Source of the DNA: Elusimicrobia bacterium GWC2_61_19
Lineage (GTDB): Bacteria > Elusimicrobiota > Elusimicrobia > Elusimicrobiales > UBA9959
DNA: 52,747 bases
Reading direction: 5' to 3'
Assembly: GCA_001799795.1 (NCBI GenBank)
Contig: MGUD01000013.1
Coordinates: 40,553 to 93,299, forward strand
Notes under the pieces: generated by a model
The model's input: only the letters and a program-made list of their open reading frames with translations
What the model was told of the DNA's origin: nothing
The model's database searches: none
Translations under genes and position numbers: made by a program
Part shown: positions 18,369-26,958 of the stretch, one piece after another
How the letters are laid out: the number at the start of each line of letters is the position of its first letter
Position numbering within the stretch: position 1 is the first letter of the stretch

Positions 18369-18397
18369 ATTCTAACAAATGCGGGGGGGTAAATAAA
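18369..18397 (-). promoter_or_regulatory. Possible promoter of the catabolic cluster
   Basis: On the minus strand TTTATT (18392-18397) and TAGAAT (18369-18374) have a 17-nt spacer. The -10 is good and the -35 weak. The predicted start near 18362 gives a leader of about 35 nt to the ATG at 18328, which has a GGAGG. A weak -35 would suit an activated promoter, but no operator is evident. Confidence 0.4.
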
Positions 18398-18422
18398 GGC
18401 GGCGGAAGGACCCTCTTCCTCC
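18398..18422 (-). terminator. Possible terminator after proS
   Basis: On the minus strand GGAAG-AGGGTC-CTTCC, extended by GG/CC across a mismatch, is followed by CGCC and then TTTATTTA. It lies about 30 nt after the proS stop. The T-tract is interrupted and overlaps the predicted -35 of the catabolic cluster promoter, so termination may be partial. Confidence 0.45.
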
Positions 18423-18451
18423 GAAATTGCTAAATTGCAAGACCTGACCCC

Positions 18452-20008
18452 TTAGTAAGATTTGGACATCAGCACCCTCTGTTTGGAGGGCTTGCCGGTG
18501 AGGATGCAGACGCCCTCGCCTTTGGCCTCGGCCGGGATCTGGTCCTCGAAGGGGATGTTGCGGATGCTGGTCTCGAAGCGCTTTGCCATTTCGTCTTCCT
18601 GCGCGGCGTCGCCGGCCCAGTGTACCCAGGCGAACCCGCCGCCCTCGCCTTTGAAGAATGTCTCAAAATCAGCCAGCTTGTCGATAACCCGCGTGCGCTC
18701 CGTCCTCAGCTTCCTGGCGCGCTCCAGCAGCTCTTTCTGCATGGCTTCGAGCGTGGGGACGATGGAGGCGATCGCTTCCGCCCTGGGCAGGAAAACTTTG
18801 CGGCGCTTGCGCTGGGCTTCGGGAGTCTCGCCTTCCATCTCGGAGACGAAACGGCGGGCGATACAGAGCGACCCCTTCTCGAGGTCTTTGGGGCCCACTT
18901 CTATCCGGAGCGGCACACCTTTGCCTTCCCACTCGTAATATTTGGCGCCGGGCATAAGGCCGTCCCGGTCGTCCACCTTTACGGCTACTCCGAGGGCCTT
19001 GAGTTCGGCCGCCACCTTCTTCGCCTCCGCCTCGGTCCTGGCGCGTTCTTCCTCGCTCTTGTAGATCGGTATCACTATCACCTGCACGGGCGCCAGCTTC
19101 GGCGGCAGCACAAGTCCGGCGTCGTCGGAGTGGGTCATAATGAGAGCGCCCACAAGGCGGGTGCTGACGCCCCAGCTGGAGGCGTAGACGTATTCCAGCT
19201 GGCCTTCCCTGTTCTGGAACTTCACGTCGGCTCCCTTGGAGAAATTCTGCCCCAGGTAGTGGCTGGTGCCCATCTGCAGGGCTTTGCCGTCCTGCATCAT
19301 GCCTTCTATGGAAAGCGTCTCGAGCGCCCCGGCAAAGCGTTCGCCCTCGGTCTTGCGGCCTTTAATTACCGGCACCGCCATCACGTTCTCGGCGAAATCG
19401 GCGTAGACGTCCAGCATGCGCCAGGTTTCCTCAAGGGCCTCTTTCTCCGTGGCGTGCGCGGTATGGCCTTCCTGCCAGAGGAATTCCGCGGTGCGCAGGA
19501 ACAGGCGCGTGCGCATCTCCCAGCGCACGACGTTGGCCCACTGGTTTATCAGCAGCGGCAGGTCGCGGTAGCTCTGTATCCAGTTCTTGTACTGCGCCCA
19601 GATGATGGTTTCGCTGGTGGGCCGCACTACAAGCGGCTCTTCCAGTTTGGAGTCGGGGTCCGGGACGATCTCGCCGTTGACGGACTTGAGGCGGTGGTGC
19701 GTGACCACGGCGCATTCCTTGGCGAAGCCGGAAGCGTGCTTCTCTTCGCGCGTAAGGAAAGACAGCGGGATGAAAAGGGGGAAATAAGCGTTCTCATGGC
19801 CGGTGGCCTTAAAGCGGTCGTCGAGCTCGCGCTGCATCTTCTCCCAGATGGCGTAGCCGTGCGGCCTGATGACCATGCAGCCGCGCACCGGGGAATGCTC
19901 GGCAAGGCAGGCGTTCTTGATCACGTCCAGGTACCACTGCGAGTAATCCTTCGCGCGGGGAGTGACCGCGGCGGAGACCGTCTTCTGCTGGTTGTCGGGT
20001 TTATTCAT
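18452..20008 (-). CDS. proS: Prolyl-tRNA synthetase, archaeal/eukaryotic (type 3) form
   Basis: Class II synthetase charging tRNA-Pro. Class II motifs are visible: RGCMVIRPHGYAIWEKMQ (motif 1 region), LVVRPTSETIIWAQYKNWIQSY with VVRWEMRTRLFLRTAEFLWQEG (motif 2), and SSWGVSTRLVGALIMTHSDDAGLVLP (motif 3). The C-terminal anticodon domain and a zinc-binding-type extension ending near KSY mark the archaeal/eukaryotic-type ProRS; there is no editing INS domain. Length is 518 aa. It is the last gene of the long rpsB-to-proS minus-strand series, 21 nt after ispG. Confidence 0.96.
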   Translation of the reverse strand: MNKPDNQQKTVSAAVTPRAKDYSQWYLDVIKNACLAEHSPVRGCMVIRPHGYAIWEKMQRELDDRFKATGHENAYFPLFIPLSFLTREEKHASGFAKECAVVTHHRLKSVNGEIVPDPDSKLEEPLVVRPTSETIIWAQYKNWIQSYRDLPLLINQWANVVRWEMRTRLFLRTAEFLWQEGHTAHATEKEALEETWRMLDVYADFAENVMAVPVIKGRKTEGERFAGALETLSIEGMMQDGKALQMGTSHYLGQNFSKGADVKFQNREGQLEYVYASSWGVSTRLVGALIMTHSDDAGLVLPPKLAPVQVIVIPIYKSEEERARTEAEAKKVAAELKALGVAVKVDDRDGLMPGAKYYEWEGKGVPLRIEVGPKDLEKGSLCIARRFVSEMEGETPEAQRKRRKVFLPRAEAIASIVPTLEAMQKELLERARKLRTERTRVIDKLADFETFFKGEGGGFAWVHWAGDAAQEDEMAKRFETSIRNIPFEDQIPAEAKGEGVCILTGKPSKQRVLMSKSY

Positions 20009-20029
20009 AAGTTAATTTTTTCCAAAGCG

Positions 20030-21130
20030 TTATTTAGCGTTCCTGATCTTGCGGATGACTTCGTTCACCCATTCCGATTCTTTTATGACTTTCATCTGCT
20101 TGCCTTTCTCGATCCAGATGCCGCGGCCTTTGCCGCCGGCCACGCCGAAATCGGCGGAGCGGGCCTCGCCGGGCCCGTTGACCACACAGCCCATCACGGC
20201 TATTTTCATCCCCTCGGATTGTTTGATCAGCTGCGGGTCGGAATAGATCCGCTCCTCGAGTTCGTGGATAACCTTGCCCACGTTGACCTGGCAGCGGCCG
20301 CAGGTGGGACAGGAAATAAGGTCCGGGCCGTAATGCCGCAGCCCCAGACTTTTGAGTATCTCATAGGCCGCCCGCACCTGCATGGCGGGGTCCTCCGTCA
20401 GGGAGACGCGGATAGTGTCGCCTATGCCCTGGGACAGCAGCAGGCCTATGCCCAGCGAGGACTTCACCGTGCCGGCGAGGAAACTGCCGGCCTCAGTGAC
20501 GCCGAGGTGCAGGGGGATGTCCGACTTGGAGGCGAAAAGGGTGTTGGCCATCACGGTGCGTTCTATATCGTCGGCCTTCAGCGACACCACGATGCTGCGG
20601 AAATCCAGGCGCTCCAGCGTCCTGACCTCGTCCAGGGCTTCCTTCACCATCTGCTTGGCCCAGTCATAGGGCGTCCAGCGCGGTTTCGGGTGTTCCTTCA
20701 GGGCCTTAAGCGAGCCGGCGTTGACGCCTATGCGGATGGGGACGCCGGCGGACTTACAGGCCTTCACCACTTCTCTGACCTTTTCCTTCTCGCCGATATT
20801 GCCGGGATTGATGCGCACTTTATCCACGCCCTGGCGCACGGCTTCCACGGCCAGCCGCCAGTCAAAATGTATATCCGCCACCAGCGGGATGGAGATGGCC
20901 TGCTTTATACGGCCCAGGTTCAGGGCGGCCTCCATGTCCGGCACGGCCACGCGGATAATCTCGCAGCCGGCCGCTTCCAGACGGCGTATCTGGTCCACGG
21001 TGGCTTTCAGGTCGCGGGTGTCGGTATTGCACATGGACTGCACGGACACCGGGCTGGAGCCGCCTATGGAGAAGCGGCCCGCTTTTACACAGCGGGTCTT
21101 GCGGGGTTTGGAGTGGCAGGCGCAGTCCAT
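20030..21130 (-). CDS. ispG: 4-hydroxy-3-methylbut-2-enyl diphosphate synthase (flavodoxin/ferredoxin)
   Basis: Penultimate enzyme of the MEP isoprenoid pathway, a [4Fe-4S] protein. The TIM-barrel part shows PVSVQSMCNTDTRD near residue 27 and RINPGNIG near 106. The cluster domain has C274, C277 and C315 (CPTCGRC and VMGCVVNGPGEA) with the conserved Glu at 322. At 366 aa it is the short bacterial form without the plant-type insert. It begins 1 nt after rseP ends and sits two genes from dxr, so two MEP enzymes share one operon. Confidence 0.96.
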   Translation of the reverse strand: MDCACHSKPRKTRCVKAGRFSIGGSSPVSVQSMCNTDTRDLKATVDQIRRLEAAGCEIIRVAVPDMEAALNLGRIKQAISIPLVADIHFDWRLAVEAVRQGVDKVRINPGNIGEKEKVREVVKACKSAGVPIRIGVNAGSLKALKEHPKPRWTPYDWAKQMVKEALDEVRTLERLDFRSIVVSLKADDIERTVMANTLFASKSDIPLHLGVTEAGSFLAGTVKSSLGIGLLLSQGIGDTIRVSLTEDPAMQVRAAYEILKSLGLRHYGPDLISCPTCGRCQVNVGKVIHELEERIYSDPQLIKQSEGMKIAVMGCVVNGPGEARSADFGVAGGKGRGIWIEKGKQMKVIKESEWVNEVIRKIRNAK

Positions 21131-21131
21131 C

Positions 21132-22208
21132 TTACCTTTCCTGCGCGGCGGCGGCCGCCTGCTTGGCGGCGTGCGAGGAGACCAGGCGCATGATATCGCT
21201 GTAGGTCGCGAAGAGGAGGATGGTCATCAGCACCGCTATGCCGACGCCGTTGACGTACTGCATGATCCTGGCGTTGAGCTTGCGCCGGAAGATCCCCTCC
21301 AGCACGTAGAGCACGGCGTGCCCGCCGTCCAGCAGCGGGATGGGCAGCAGGTTGAAGAAGCCCACGGCCACCGAGATAAGGCCGATCAGAAAAAAGAAAT
21401 CCGCCGCGCCGGTATGCGCCGCCTTGCTGACGATATTGACGATGCCGATGGGACCGGCCAGGTCCGGCTTTTCCCGTTTGTGGATATTGGAGGCCAGTGT
21501 TTTTACGGTGAAGGCCGTCCAGTACCAGCACTGGTGGGCGCCCATGGCGAAGCCTTTGAGCAGCGGCACGCGGTTGTAGGCGACGCCGGGGGAGATGCCG
21601 ATGACCCCGCGGTCGGCCCCTTCGGGGGCCCGGCGGGTCTTCAGCTTTACGGAGGTCTCCGCGCCGTCCCGCACGTAGGTTACGGTGATCTCTTTTTCCA
21701 GCCTGCCTGCGATACGCACGGCCATGTCGGCCCAGGTGGCTACACCGGCGCCGTCTATCTTGAGCAGGCGGTCCCCGGGCTTCAGGCCGGCGGTCTCGGC
21801 CGGGTAACCCTGCGTCAGGTCGCCTATCACGGGGTCATTGGAAGCGACGGGCTCCCCGACAAAAAGTATAACGCCGGAGAAGAGGGTGAAGGCCAGCAGG
21901 TAGTTCATGGCCGGGCCGGCGGCCACCACGCCCAGGCGCGTATACCAGGGCTTCGAGAAATACTCGTCCGGCGCGCCGGAGGCCTCGTCGAGATTCTCGC
22001 CGGCGGGCTTGACGTAGCCGCCCAGGGGCACCGCGCGTATGGAGTAGCGGGTCTGACCGCCGGTGCGGCCGTAGAGCTCGGGGCCGAAGCCGAAGGAGAA
22101 CGCCTCCACTTTTATGCCTGACAGTTTACAGACGATAAAATGGCCCAGTTCGTGCAGGAAGATAACCAGACCGAAAGTGAACAGGACCGCTATTATGGAT
22201 ATGATCAT
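21132..22208 (-). CDS. rseP: RseP/M50-family site-2 zinc metalloprotease
   Basis: Polytopic inner-membrane protease of regulated intramembrane proteolysis. The active-site HELGH (H19, E20, H23) lies in the first membrane segment. A PDZ domain covers about residues 110-190, and the third conserved motif FNLLPIPLLDGGH gives the Asp ligand. There are three to four membrane segments over about 359 aa. I chose the ATG at 22208, 2 nt after the dxr stop and with an AAGG upstream; the frame runs further only inside dxr. The dxr-rseP-ispG order is widespread. No anti-sigma factor substrate is encoded here. Confidence 0.94.
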   Translation of the reverse strand: MIISIIAVLFTFGLVIFLHELGHFIVCKLSGIKVEAFSFGFGPELYGRTGGQTRYSIRAVPLGGYVKPAGENLDEASGAPDEYFSKPWYTRLGVVAAGPAMNYLLAFTLFSGVILFVGEPVASNDPVIGDLTQGYPAETAGLKPGDRLLKIDGAGVATWADMAVRIAGRLEKEITVTYVRDGAETSVKLKTRRAPEGADRGVIGISPGVAYNRVPLLKGFAMGAHQCWYWTAFTVKTLASNIHKREKPDLAGPIGIVNIVSKAAHTGAADFFFLIGLISVAVGFFNLLPIPLLDGGHAVLYVLEGIFRRKLNARIMQYVNGVGIAVLMTILLFATYSDIMRLVSSHAAKQAAAAAQER

Positions 22209-22210
22209 TT

Positions 22211-23389
22211 TTACCTTTTTCCGATATTGCCGACTATTCCGGCGGCTTTCTGCCGCGCCCAACCGTCCGCTTCCACCGCCGCTGCCAGCGTAAGCCGCTC
22301 GCGCGAGTCCCCGCGGCAGGCGGCCAGGGTTTTCTCGACTACGTTCGGGATATCCGTGAACCGGAGCTTCCCGGCGATAAAGTTCTCCACAGCCACCTCG
22401 TTGGCGGCGTTAAGCGCGGCCGGGTAGATCCCGCCTTTTCTTGCCGCGAGGAAAGCCAGTTCCAGGCAGGGGAAGCGGCGGAAATCCGGCCGGGCGAAAT
22501 CCAGCCGGGCGAGCTTGAAGAAATCCAGCGGCTCGGCCAGCGAGGGCGCGCGACCGGGCCAGGTGAGCGCGTACTGTATGGGCAGCTTCATGTCCGGGTT
22601 GGACAGCTGCGCCAGCACGGACCCGTCCTTGAACTCCACGCCGGAGTGCACCACGGACTGCGGGTGTATCAGCACCTCTATCTTGGAAATGGGCAGCGAA
22701 AAAAGATTCTTTATCTCTATCGCTTCGAGCCCCTTGTTCATCAGCGTGGAGGAGTCCACGGTTATCTTGGGGCCCATGCTCCAGCGCGGATGCTTCAGCG
22801 CCTGCGCCGGGGTGACGCCGGCCAGCGACCCCTTGCGCGCGTAGAACGGCCCGCCCGAGGCGGTGAGAAAGACACGGGAAAGGGCGGCGTCATATTGTCC
22901 GGGGTTTATGCCGGCCAGGCACTGGAAGATGGCCGAAGGCTCGGAATCCACCGGGATGATCCGCGCCTGCCAGCGCTCGGCCTCCCGCATCAGCAGCTCG
23001 CCGGCCATCACCATGGGTTCCTTGTTGGCGAGGGCGATGTGCTTGGAGGCGCGGATGGAAGCCAGCAGCGGGGCGAAACCCACCGCGCCCGTAACGGAAT
23101 TCAGAACGATGTCGGCCTCTTTCAGGGAAGCCAGTTCCACAAGCCCTTCCACGCCGGGGGGGAGGACCTTGACGCCCCGCGGCGCGCGGGCCGTCAGTTC
23201 TTTCCACGCGTCGTAGTCGAAGACCGCCGCGTAAGCGGGCTTCACCTGGCGCACCTGCGCCAGCAGGGCGTCCACGCTGGAGTTGGCGGCAAGACCGAGC
23301 ACCCGCCAGCCGGGCCCCAGGTTCTTCACGGCTTTAACGGCGTTGACGCCTATCGAGCCGGTGGATCCGAGTATGACTATGTTCTTCAT
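22211..23389 (-). CDS. dxr: 1-deoxy-D-xylulose 5-phosphate reductoisomerase
   Basis: NADPH-dependent first committed step of the MEP pathway. The nucleotide motif GSTGSIG is at residues 8-14, with ALANKEPMVMAGE near 119 and TVDSSTLMNKGLEAIE near 220. The metal-binding segment reads PVDSEPSAIFQ. D148 and E150 match the E. coli ligands D150 and E152, but the next residue is Pro151 where the family almost always has His. The codon is CCT in the given sequence. Length is 392 aa, normal. It lies 3 nt after cdsA. Confidence 0.95.
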   Translation of the reverse strand: MKNIVILGSTGSIGVNAVKAVKNLGPGWRVLGLAANSSVDALLAQVRQVKPAYAAVFDYDAWKELTARAPRGVKVLPPGVEGLVELASLKEADIVLNSVTGAVGFAPLLASIRASKHIALANKEPMVMAGELLMREAERWQARIIPVDSEPSAIFQCLAGINPGQYDAALSRVFLTASGGPFYARKGSLAGVTPAQALKHPRWSMGPKITVDSSTLMNKGLEAIEIKNLFSLPISKIEVLIHPQSVVHSGVEFKDGSVLAQLSNPDMKLPIQYALTWPGRAPSLAEPLDFFKLARLDFARPDFRRFPCLELAFLAARKGGIYPAALNAANEVAVENFIAGKLRFTDIPNVVEKTLAACRGDSRERLTLAAAVEADGWARQKAAGIVGNIGKR

Positions 23390-23392
23390 TTA

Positions 23393-24202
23393 TCAGCGCG
23401 CGAAAACCGCGTAGTAGTAGATCACCGGGGCCAGGAAGATATACGAATCGAAACGGTCCAGGATGCCGCCGTGCCCCGGCAGCAGGTTGGAAGAATCCTT
23501 AGCGCCGACGGCCCGCTTCAGCATGGATTCCGCGATGTCGGAGACCTGGCCGAAGACCCCTATGAGCACGCCGGCCCCGACAGCGAAGAGCGGCGTGACC
23601 AGGCCGCCTGTCAGCCTGCTTATGCCCCAGGCCGTCAGTATCGCCGCTATGAAGCCGGCGGCCGCGCCCTCCCAGGTCTTCTTGGGACTGATGGTGGACA
23701 GCTGCCTGCGGCCGAACGATTTCCCCAGGAAATAGGCGGCGGTGTCCATGATCCACACGGTGATTATCAGCATCAGCGTCAGCTCCAGACCGTCGGGGCG
23801 CAGGCCGCGGATGGCCACCAGGTGGAACAGGCACCAGGAGATCATAAAAATACCCAGCAGCGTAAGGCCGATGCGCTCGAGGTATTTTTTCTCCGAGAAA
23901 AGTTCGTACGTCATCACGCCTATGACCGTGAGGGCGATGAAAAAGCCGGTGAAGTTGTCGCCGCCGGCCTGGGCCGCCGAGTAATGGTCGAAGTAAAGCG
24001 CCGCCGGCAGCAGCAGGCCGAAGAGATAGAGCATGGGCGCCTGCACGGGCTTCGCGCCAAGCTTCATGAGCGTGGCGTATTCGTAGAGCGAGAGCGCGAT
24101 TATCGTGAAGACGAAGACCGCGTAAGCGGGGCCGCCCGCGCGTATCAGCAGCAGGACCACCGGGATGCCGAATAAAGCCGTCAAAACCCTGGGTAGAAGC
24201 AT
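23393..24202 (-). CDS. cdsA: Phosphatidate cytidylyltransferase
   Basis: Makes CDP-diacylglycerol from phosphatidate and CTP in the inner membrane. It is highly hydrophobic, with about seven to eight predicted membrane segments. The family signature is seen near the C-terminus as SDIAESMLKRAVGAKDSSNLLPGHGGILDR in two adjoining pieces (SDIAESMLKR, then KDSSNLLPGHGG and DRFDS). I chose the ATG at 24202, giving 269 aa and starting 5 nt after the uppS stop. An AGGAA lies about 12 nt upstream. A longer open frame exists only within uppS. Confidence 0.93.
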   Translation of the reverse strand: MLLPRVLTALFGIPVVLLLIRAGGPAYAVFVFTIIALSLYEYATLMKLGAKPVQAPMLYLFGLLLPAALYFDHYSAAQAGGDNFTGFFIALTVIGVMTYELFSEKKYLERIGLTLLGIFMISWCLFHLVAIRGLRPDGLELTLMLIITVWIMDTAAYFLGKSFGRRQLSTISPKKTWEGAAAGFIAAILTAWGISRLTGGLVTPLFAVGAGVLIGVFGQVSDIAESMLKRAVGAKDSSNLLPGHGGILDRFDSYIFLAPVIYYYAVFAR

Positions 24203-24207
24203 AGTGT

Positions 24208-24912
24208 TTAAGTTCCTTTCCTTCTGTCGCGCGCCTGGTAATCCAGGAGCGCGCCGATGAATTCTTTCTCGCGGAAGTCGGGCCAAAGCGTTTCGGTCAC
24301 GTAAAATTCGGAGTAGGCGGCCTGCCACAGCAGGAAGTTGGAGAGACGCAGCTCGCCCGAAGTGCGGATGATCAGGTCGGGGTCCGGCAGGGAGGGGGAA
24401 TAAAGCAGCTTCGAGAAAGCCGCCTCGTCCAGGGACGCCGCGCCGGCGGCCAGCGCGCGGTTGGCGGCGTCCAGGATCTCCTGGCGGCCGCCGTAGTTAA
24501 GGGCGATGTTCAGCACCATGCCGCCGCACCGCCGCAGCCGTTCCTCGGCCGCGCTCATCACCTGCCGCGCCGCCTTAGGCAGTTCGTCCAGGCGGCCGCT
24601 GAACATAAGCCGCACGTTCTCCCGTTCCAGTTCGTCCGCATACGCGGCGATGGTTTTTTTCAGCAGGAACATCAGGGCGCTCACTTCCAGCTTGGAGCGG
24701 CGCCAGTTCTCGGTGGAAAAAGCGTAGATGGTGAGGGCCTTGATGCCGGCGCGGCTGGCGGCGCGCACCACGTCGTGCACGGAGTCCACCCCGGCCTTGT
24801 GCCCGGCGATGGCCGGCAGCCCGCGTTTTTTAGCCCAGCGCCGGTTGCCGTCCATGATAATGGCGACGTGGGCGGGCAAACGGGCTGGGTCAAGGGCTCG
24901 GGGCTGGGACAT
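24208..24912 (-). CDS. uppS: Undecaprenyl diphosphate synthase
   Basis: cis-Prenyltransferase making the C55 lipid carrier for peptidoglycan and LPS. The N-terminal IIMDGNRRWAKKRG motif holds the catalytic Asp near residue 21. YAFSTENWRRS lies near 65, LNIALNYGGRQEI near 135, and the C-terminal DLIIRTSGELRLSNFLLWQ is diagnostic. Length is 234 aa. Its start overlaps the frr stop by one base, so the two are probably translationally coupled. Confidence 0.96.
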   Translation of the reverse strand: MSQPRALDPARLPAHVAIIMDGNRRWAKKRGLPAIAGHKAGVDSVHDVVRAASRAGIKALTIYAFSTENWRRSKLEVSALMFLLKKTIAAYADELERENVRLMFSGRLDELPKAARQVMSAAEERLRRCGGMVLNIALNYGGRQEILDAANRALAAGAASLDEAAFSKLLYSPSLPDPDLIIRTSGELRLSNFLLWQAAYSEFYVTETLWPDFREKEFIGALLDYQARDRRKGT

Positions 24913-25481
24913 CAGACTGTAAGCAGCTCTTTTTCCTTGGCGGCGACCATGTCTTCTATGGTCTTTACGTAGGAGTCCGTGAGTTTCTGAACGGCTTCCT
25001 CGTGGCGCGCGGCGTCGTCCTCGGGGAGCTCGCCGGCTTTCTGGGCCTTCTTCACCTTCTCAAGGATGTCGCGGCGGATATTGCGCACCTGCACCCGCGC
25101 GTCCTCGCCCATGCTGTGCACCACTTTCACCATCTTCTTGCGCTGGTCCTCGGTCATGGGGGGGAGGCTTATGCGGATCACCCCGCCGTTGCGGGAAGGG
25201 GAGGAGCCGAAATCCATCTTCATGAGCTCCGCCTCGACGGCGTCGACGGCGGCGGCGTCCCAGGGGCGCACCTCGATGGTGCGGGGTTCGGGGACAGAAA
25301 CGGCCGCCACCTGCTTTAAGGGCACCTTGGTCCCGTAATATTCCACGAAGACCGTGTCCAGCAGCTGGGGATTGGCCCGGCCGGTGCGCAGCGAAGTGAG
25401 CTCGCGCTTGAATTTTTCTATTTTATCCATCATTTCCATTTCAGATTCGGAAATGACTTCACCGATGGAAGATTGTGCCAT
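24912..25481 (-). CDS. frr: Ribosome recycling factor
   Basis: Splits post-termination ribosomes with EF-G. 189 aa with the family blocks ELTSLRTGRANPQLLD, VSVPEPRTIEVRPWD, GGVIRISLPPMTEDQRKKM and VRNIRRDILEKVKKAQK, ending in the usual helical tail. A GGAGG lies upstream of the ATG. A predicted promoter at 25581-25610 stands between gmhA and frr, so the frr-uppS-cdsA-dxr-rseP-ispG-proS part may also be transcribed alone. Confidence 0.96.
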   Translation of the reverse strand: MAQSSIGEVISESEMEMMDKIEKFKRELTSLRTGRANPQLLDTVFVEYYGTKVPLKQVAAVSVPEPRTIEVRPWDAAAVDAVEAELMKMDFGSSPSRNGGVIRISLPPMTEDQRKKMVKVVHSMGEDARVQVRNIRRDILEKVKKAQKAGELPEDDAARHEEAVQKLTDSYVKTIEDMVAAKEKELLTV

Positions 25482-25580
25482 AAAACCGCCCTCCTATACG
25501 CTCGGCCGCCGGATCCTGTGGCGACGCCTCAAAAAAAGCCATCCCCATCAGGAGGCCGAAGTACCGGCCGCGCAAAGGTA

Positions 25581-25610
25581 ATTATATTATATTTATACGG
25601 GAGGTTTCAG
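25581..25610 (-). promoter_or_regulatory. Predicted internal promoter upstream of frr
   Basis: On the minus strand CTGAAA (25605-25610, overlapping the gmhA stop) and TATAAT (25581-25586) have an 18-nt spacer. The leader of about 90 nt contains a GGCCG-GTACTT-CGGCC hairpin. Further on is a weak stem followed by seven T residues (25531-25537), which might attenuate transcription before frr. Confidence 0.5.
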
Positions 25611-26176
25611 GCCGCCGCTACGGCGTCTTCCACCAGCTCGCAGATTATGTGGGCCGCGAGGATGTGCATTTCCTGCACCCGCGGGGTATCCGTCTCGGGG
25701 GCCAGGAAGGCCGCGTCGCAATGCTTCAGGATGGGACCGCCGTCCCTGCCGAAGAAGCCCGCCACGGCCAGGCCGAGTTCCCTGGCCTTAATGGCCGCGT
25801 TGAGGACGTTCGGGCTGGCGCCCGAAGTGGAAATAGCCAGCAGCAGGTCGCCCGGCCGGCCCAGCGCCTCCACCTGGCGCTCGAAGATGAGGTCGAAGCC
25901 GTAATCGTTGCCCAGGCAGGTGAGGATGGAGGTATCCGTGGTCAGCGCCACGGCGGCGATGGCACGCCGCTCTTTTTTAAAGCGGCCCACCAGCTCACCG
26001 GCTATGTGCTGGGCGTCGGCGGCGGACCCGCCGTTGCCGCAAATAAGTATTTTACCGCCCCCGCGGACGGTCCTGATCAGCGCCTCGGCCAGGTTCCGGA
26101 TGGACTTCGTATCCGCGGCCAGCGCCGCGGCGGCGGCCTGGTGTTTCTTTATAGCGGAGGAAATTTTATCTTCCAT
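25607..26176 (-). CDS. gmhA: Sedoheptulose-7-phosphate isomerase (SIS domain)
   Basis: First step of ADP-heptose synthesis for the LPS inner core. 189-aa SIS-fold protein with ICGNGGSAADAQHIAGELVGRF (written in two parts: GNGGSAADAQHIAG and ELVGRF), the phosphate-binding AISTSGASPNVLNA, and the FGRDGG turn, all typical of GmhA. I chose the ATG at 26176, where a GAGGT lies 6 nt upstream and the pyrH stop is 8 nt upstream. No other heptose gene is in the window. Its place between pyrH and frr, which are usually adjacent, is unusual. Confidence 0.9.
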   Translation of the reverse strand: MEDKISSAIKKHQAAAAALAADTKSIRNLAEALIRTVRGGGKILICGNGGSAADAQHIAGELVGRFKKERRAIAAVALTTDTSILTCLGNDYGFDLIFERQVEALGRPGDLLLAISTSGASPNVLNAAIKARELGLAVAGFFGRDGGPILKHCDAAFLAPETDTPRVQEMHILAAHIICELVEDAVAAA

Positions 26177-26184
26177 GATGGACC

Positions 26185-26892
26185 TCAGGCCTTTATCAGG
26201 GTGCCGACCCTTTCTCCGGAAAGGGCCTTGCGGATATTCCCCGACGTATGAAGATTGAAGACCAGTATGGGAATATGGTTCTCCATGCACATGGTCAGGG
26301 CGCTCGCGTCCATGAACTTGAGCCCCTTGCTGATGGCGGACATATAAGTTATGTCCTTTATAAGCTTCGCCTTCGGGTCCTTCTTGGGGTCGCCGGTATA
26401 GACGCCGTCCACCTGGGTGGCCTTGAAGATGATCTCGGCGTTGGTCTCGGCCGCGCGCAGGGCCGCGGCGGTGTCCGTGGTGAAATAGGGATTGCCGGTG
26501 CCGCCGGCGAAAATGACCACGCGCTCTTTCTCGAGGTGGCGCAGGGCCCGGCGGCGGATGAAGGGCTCGGCCAGGCTGGAGATCTCAATGGAGGTCTGCA
26601 CGCGCGTGGACACGCCTTCGTGCTCGAGCGCGGACTGCAGGGCCATCGCGTTTATGATGGTGGCGAGCATCCCCATGTTGTCGGAAGTGACCCGGTCTAT
26701 CATGCCGTGGCCGTCGCGCGCGCCGCGCCAGATATTGCCGCCGCCGATAACGATGGCCAGCCGCGTGCCGCGTTTAAGGCCTTTGGCGATCTCTTTGGCG
26801 ATATAGGTGAGGGAAGCGGGGCTTATCGAGCGGCTGTCGCCGGGCGTTCCCAGCGCTTCACCGGAGAGTTTCAGAAGGACACGCTTGTACAT
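26185..26892 (-). CDS. pyrH: UMP kinase
   Basis: Hexameric amino-acid-kinase-fold enzyme phosphorylating UMP to UDP. Motifs: LLKLSGEALG at the start, IVIGGGNIWRG near residue 47, the DNMGMLATIINAMALQ helix near 72, FAGGTGNPYFTTDTAAALRA near 127, and KATQVDGVYTGDP. Length is 235 aa. It follows tsf with 66 nt that contain a strong hairpin. The rpsB-tsf-pyrH order is classical. Confidence 0.96.
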   Translation of the reverse strand: MYKRVLLKLSGEALGTPGDSRSISPASLTYIAKEIAKGLKRGTRLAIVIGGGNIWRGARDGHGMIDRVTSDNMGMLATIINAMALQSALEHEGVSTRVQTSIEISSLAEPFIRRRALRHLEKERVVIFAGGTGNPYFTTDTAAALRAAETNAEIIFKATQVDGVYTGDPKKDPKAKLIKDITYMSAISKGLKFMDASALTMCMENHIPILVFNLHTSGNIRKALSGERVGTLIKA

Positions 26893-26915
26893 AAACCTCC
26901 CGAGCGGATAAGGTG

Positions 26916-26948
26916 CGCCGCCGGGGCCGTAACAGGCCCGCGGCGGCG
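26916..26948. other. GC-rich hairpin between tsf and pyrH
   Basis: CGCCGCCGCGGGCC pairs imperfectly with GGCCCCGGCGGCG around TGTTAC on the minus strand. No T-tract follows. It may be a processing or pause site in the rpsB-tsf-pyrH transcript. Confidence 0.5.
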
Positions 26949-26958
26949 TTTGCGGCTA

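Noticed and set aside
18423-18451. Riboswitch or mobile-element end in the GCAATTT-repeat segment after proS
   Set aside because: There are only two short GCAATTT copies and a CAGGTCTTGC segment, with no inverted partner or second copy in the window, so no specific call can be supported.
18620-21193. An 857-codon open frame on the plus strand
   Set aside because: It lies antisense to proS and ispG, whose motifs are unmistakable. It has no SD and no domain signature.
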